7,198 nt of DNA from an uncultured Eggerthellaceae bacterium (GTDB lineage: Bacteria; Actinomycetota; Coriobacteriia; Coriobacteriales; Eggerthellaceae), in NCBI GenBank assembly GCA_934630905.1, contig CAKTXN010000087.1:1-7198 (forward strand). Reading direction: 5' to 3'. The position numbers and the translations under genes were made by a program. Numbering within the stretch: the first letter of the stretch is position 1; every line of letters begins with the position of its first letter. This document shows, piece after piece, positions 5,407-7,198 of this stretch. The notes beneath the pieces were generated by a model that was given only the letters and a program-made list of their open reading frames with translations, searched no databases and was not told the DNA's origin.

Positions 5407-6069
5407 TTACTCTTTTTCCGCAATGGTCCGATTGCAAAATACCGCCACCCGTTCCTGGCCGTCCCTGGTGCAGGTGTAGAGGACCAGGTCGTAGCCGCTG
5501 TTCTGTACCGCCTCCACGTCCTTGGGGCTCAGGGTCTCGATCATTTCCGCCCGGTAGGTGTTGACGATCCCCGCCATATCCGTAAACGTGACGGTATTGC
5601 CCACGGACATCTCGTTCAGCCGGCCAAAATGGCTTTCAAAATTGTGGGCGGCAATCACCAGGTCATCCTTGCGGGAGGAGCCGAACTGGCGGCAGGGGGC
5701 AATTTCCAGCCTGGTATAGTCCCAGTCGGACATGACCGGCAGCTTCAGCCCCAGGGCCGGGATCTCCACATAGCCCACATATCCGTAGCCCTCCAGCATA
5801 GCCACCGGCATTTCCGGGTCAAGGGCCTCCGGGGCAGTGGGTTCCGTCGGAGTATTCTCCCCGGTTGGCCGGGTTTCCTGTCCACTGGGCCGGGTTTCCT
5901 CCGGCTCAGCCGCCTGGGAGGAGATGGCCGCCTCTACACTGGCCAGCAGGGTCTCGGCTTCCCGTCCGGCTCGCGCGTCCGCGTAGCGGTTATGCAGCAG
6001 CAGGACCAGCGCCGACAGGATCAGCGCCGCTCCCACTGCCACAATGGCAATGCCTGCTTTTTTACGCAC
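5407..6069 (-). CDS. Sortase (class uncertain), dedicated to the adjacent surface protein
   Basis: This is a predicted 220-residue membrane-anchored sortase, a cysteine transpeptidase that links surface proteins to the cell wall or to each other. It has an N-terminal KK-flanked membrane helix (about 6-25), a Pro/Thr/Glu-rich linker (about 55-86) and a sortase barrel. Catalytic residues are His142 (in VIAAHNF), Cys200 (in LVLYTCT) and the likely Arg207 (in QERVAVF). The start chosen is GTG 6069, which overlaps the TAA of the upstream gene by a few bases and begins directly before the membrane helix. Its ribosome site (AGAAG) is weak. A TTG at 6123 is possible but has no ribosome site and would overlap the neighbour more. 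Class is not settled: small clostridial sortases of this type resemble classes B and D. It should process the LIQTG signal of the protein encoded immediately upstream. Confidence 0.87.
   Translation of the reverse strand: MRKKAGIAIVAVGAALILSALVLLLHNRYADARAGREAETLLASVEAAISSQAAEPEETRPSGQETRPTGENTPTEPTAPEALDPEMPVAMLEGYGYVGYVEIPALGLKLPVMSDWDYTRLEIAPCRQFGSSRKDDLVIAAHNFESHFGRLNEMSVGNTVTFTDMAGIVNTYRAEMIETLSPKDVEAVQNSGYDLVLYTCTRDGQERVAVFCNRTIAEKE
5867..5900 (-). repeat. Two-copy 21-bp tandem repeat in the sortase linker
   Basis: The 13-base unit GGCCGGGTTTCCT occurs at 5867-5879 and 5888-5900, exactly 21 bp apart. It encodes two successive ETRP(S/T)G(Q/E) heptads in the extracellular stalk between membrane helix and catalytic domain. 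Such units can change in number by slippage without shifting the frame. Confidence 0.6.
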
Positions 6070-7198
6070 GGTTTTGCTTCTTTTTCTTCGCCAGCATTGC
6101 CCCGCCGAGAGCCACAAGGGCAAGTCCCAGACCGCCCAGCACCCAGATGGGCCAGGTAAGCTGGCCGGTCTGGATCAGGCTGCGGGTGTTGGTGACGGTC
6201 ACAACCCCGTCCTTGACACGGTAGGAGGGGACATAGCCCTTGGCGATGTTGGTTTCAATGACCTGCCAGTTGCCGTAGGCGGTGGGGTCCACCCAGGAGT
6301 GGGTCCAGTTGTTCCAGTCCCCAAGGCGCACGGTGTCGTAGACCTGATCCCCCTTATACAGGGTCACGGTGACGGATGTGGGGCGCTTTTTCCCGCCGTC
6401 TCCGCTCCAAACCTTGTGGACCGTGATATCCAGCGGAGTGTCCGATGGCCCAGGAGGCGTATCCTGCCGGGTGTTGGTAATGGTTGTGGCTGTGCCCACC
6501 GTGTCGTAGCTGACGGTATACCCCTCCGGAACGGCGGCCTCTTCCACCGTCCATGTATGCCCAGCCTGGAGGCCGTCAAAGGTGTATGCCCAGCCGTTTT
6601 CCCCATTCAGCACCTGGGCTTTTTCCGCCTTGCCGTCCTTCAGCAGATTCACGGTGACGCTGTCATCCTTATGGTTTTCGTTGCCGTCGGACCAAACCTT
6701 CCGGACGGAAAGCAGATTTTCATTGTATGCCTCCACGTGGAAGATCCAGTCCACCTCCCCCACCCGGTTGGCAAACCGGTTATCCAGGGAAAGGGGGACA
6801 CTCAGCTGGACCTTCAATGTGGCAGACTGGCCGGTGCGGAATACCCCCAGGAGCTTGTTGCTCTGCAGGCCGTCCAACTCATGGGGAGAGGCCGCATAGA
6901 TCAGCTCCGTGCCATTCCAGACCTTCATAGAAAGCTGGGAAAGGAACTCCGTCATGGTGGCCAGGGTCTCCCCCTCCGCCACCTTGGGGCTGAGGGGATT
7001 GGCGGTCTCATCGTGGGCTTCGGCCCGCAGATAGAGGTTTACAAAGTCGCAGTCTGTGGCAGCGTTGGTGAAGGTAATGGTCTCCGTTACCGTATCGCCG
7101 GGCATCAGGTTTTTGAAATTGCCGAAGAGGTCCGTCTCCGTGTACTCGCTGCCGGGCTGGAAGTCAAAGCCCTTCGAGAAGCCCTGAAAGGTAATGGA
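6062..7198 (-). CDS. Cna-B-domain surface protein with LIQTG sorting signal, 5' end outside window
   Basis: The frame is open to the right edge, so only the last 378 residues are visible. The N-terminal visible part (DLFGNFKNLMPGDTVTETI and on) resembles the beta-sandwich region seen before Cna-B domains in clostridial surface proteins. Two Cna-B domains follow, at about 6467-6718 and 6182-6433. Each begins with a KVWS motif (RKVWSDG, HKVWSGD) and ends with TNTR. A Glu in WTVEEA and in VIETN completes the Lys-Asn-Glu set that forms an internal isopeptide bond in this family. The C terminus carries LIQTG (6178-6164), a hydrophobic helix and KKKKQNRA, a complete cell-wall sorting signal with Ile in place of Pro. 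It is probably an adhesin or pilin-like subunit. The stop overlaps the sortase start, indicating one operon. Confidence 0.88.
   Translation of the reverse strand, partial: SITFQGFSKGFDFQPGSEYTETDLFGNFKNLMPGDTVTETITFTNAATDCDFVNLYLRAEAHDETANPLSPKVAEGETLATMTEFLSQLSMKVWNGTELIYAASPHELDGLQSNKLLGVFRTGQSATLKVQLSVPLSLDNRFANRVGEVDWIFHVEAYNENLLSVRKVWSDGNENHKDDSVTVNLLKDGKAEKAQVLNGENGWAYTFDGLQAGHTWTVEEAAVPEGYTVSYDTVGTATTITNTRQDTPPGPSDTPLDITVHKVWSGDGGKKRPTSVTVTLYKGDQVYDTVRLGDWNNWTHSWVDPTAYGNWQVIETNIAKGYVPSYRVKDGVVTVTNTRSLIQTGQLTWPIWVLGGLGLALVALGGAMLAKKKKQNRA

Noticed and set aside
5293..6159. Plus-strand open frame through the terminator and opposite the sortase
   Set aside because: It runs through an 18-bp terminator hairpin and the reverse strand encodes a clear sortase with His, Cys and Arg catalytic residues.

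Overview
The window looks like a chromosomal stretch from a gut-type, Gram-positive Firmicute, most likely a clostridial (Oscillospiraceae-like) bacterium. The evidence is a moderately high GC content, strong AAGGAGG-type ribosome sites, near-consensus sigma-A promoters, and a sortase with a Cna-B surface protein whose sorting signal has the LIQTG form. This placement is inferred from gene content only.

Layout from left to right. The left edge cuts a tRNA-Leu(CAA), of which 75 nt remain, followed by a strong terminator. A long minus-strand gene (stop at 206, start near 2152) encodes an AAA+ ATPase with a C-terminal RyR-type domain, driven by its own TTGACA-17-TAATAT promoter. Upstream of it, on the same strand, are a class M sirtuin (SirTM type, predicted protein ADP-ribosyltransferase) and a zinc-type macrodomain protein (predicted ADP-ribose hydrolase). 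Their genes overlap, so they form a writer/eraser pair for protein ADP-ribosylation. The lipoate-type partners known from other SirTM operons (GcvH-L, LplA2) are not in the window. The AAA+/RyR gene is the neighbour instead.

Next on the minus strand is a gene for a protein with two NTF2/SnoaL-like domains. It is divergent from a plus-strand HxlR-family regulator. Both have near-consensus promoters. The space between them holds a perfect 16-bp palindrome and a second inverted repeat, each beside one of the -35 boxes, which suggests a redox- or electrophile-responsive regulator controlling itself and the SnoaL-like gene. Between the SnoaL-like gene and the macrodomain gene lies a pair of interleaved inverted repeats with a terminator/antiterminator layout.

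After an 18-bp bidirectional terminator, the right end carries a minus-strand surface module: a sortase and, overlapping its start, the C-terminal part of a Cna-B-domain wall-anchored protein that runs off the right edge.

The most notable part is the SirTM/macrodomain pair beside an AAA+/RyR protein, with a candidate attenuator in front of the pair.
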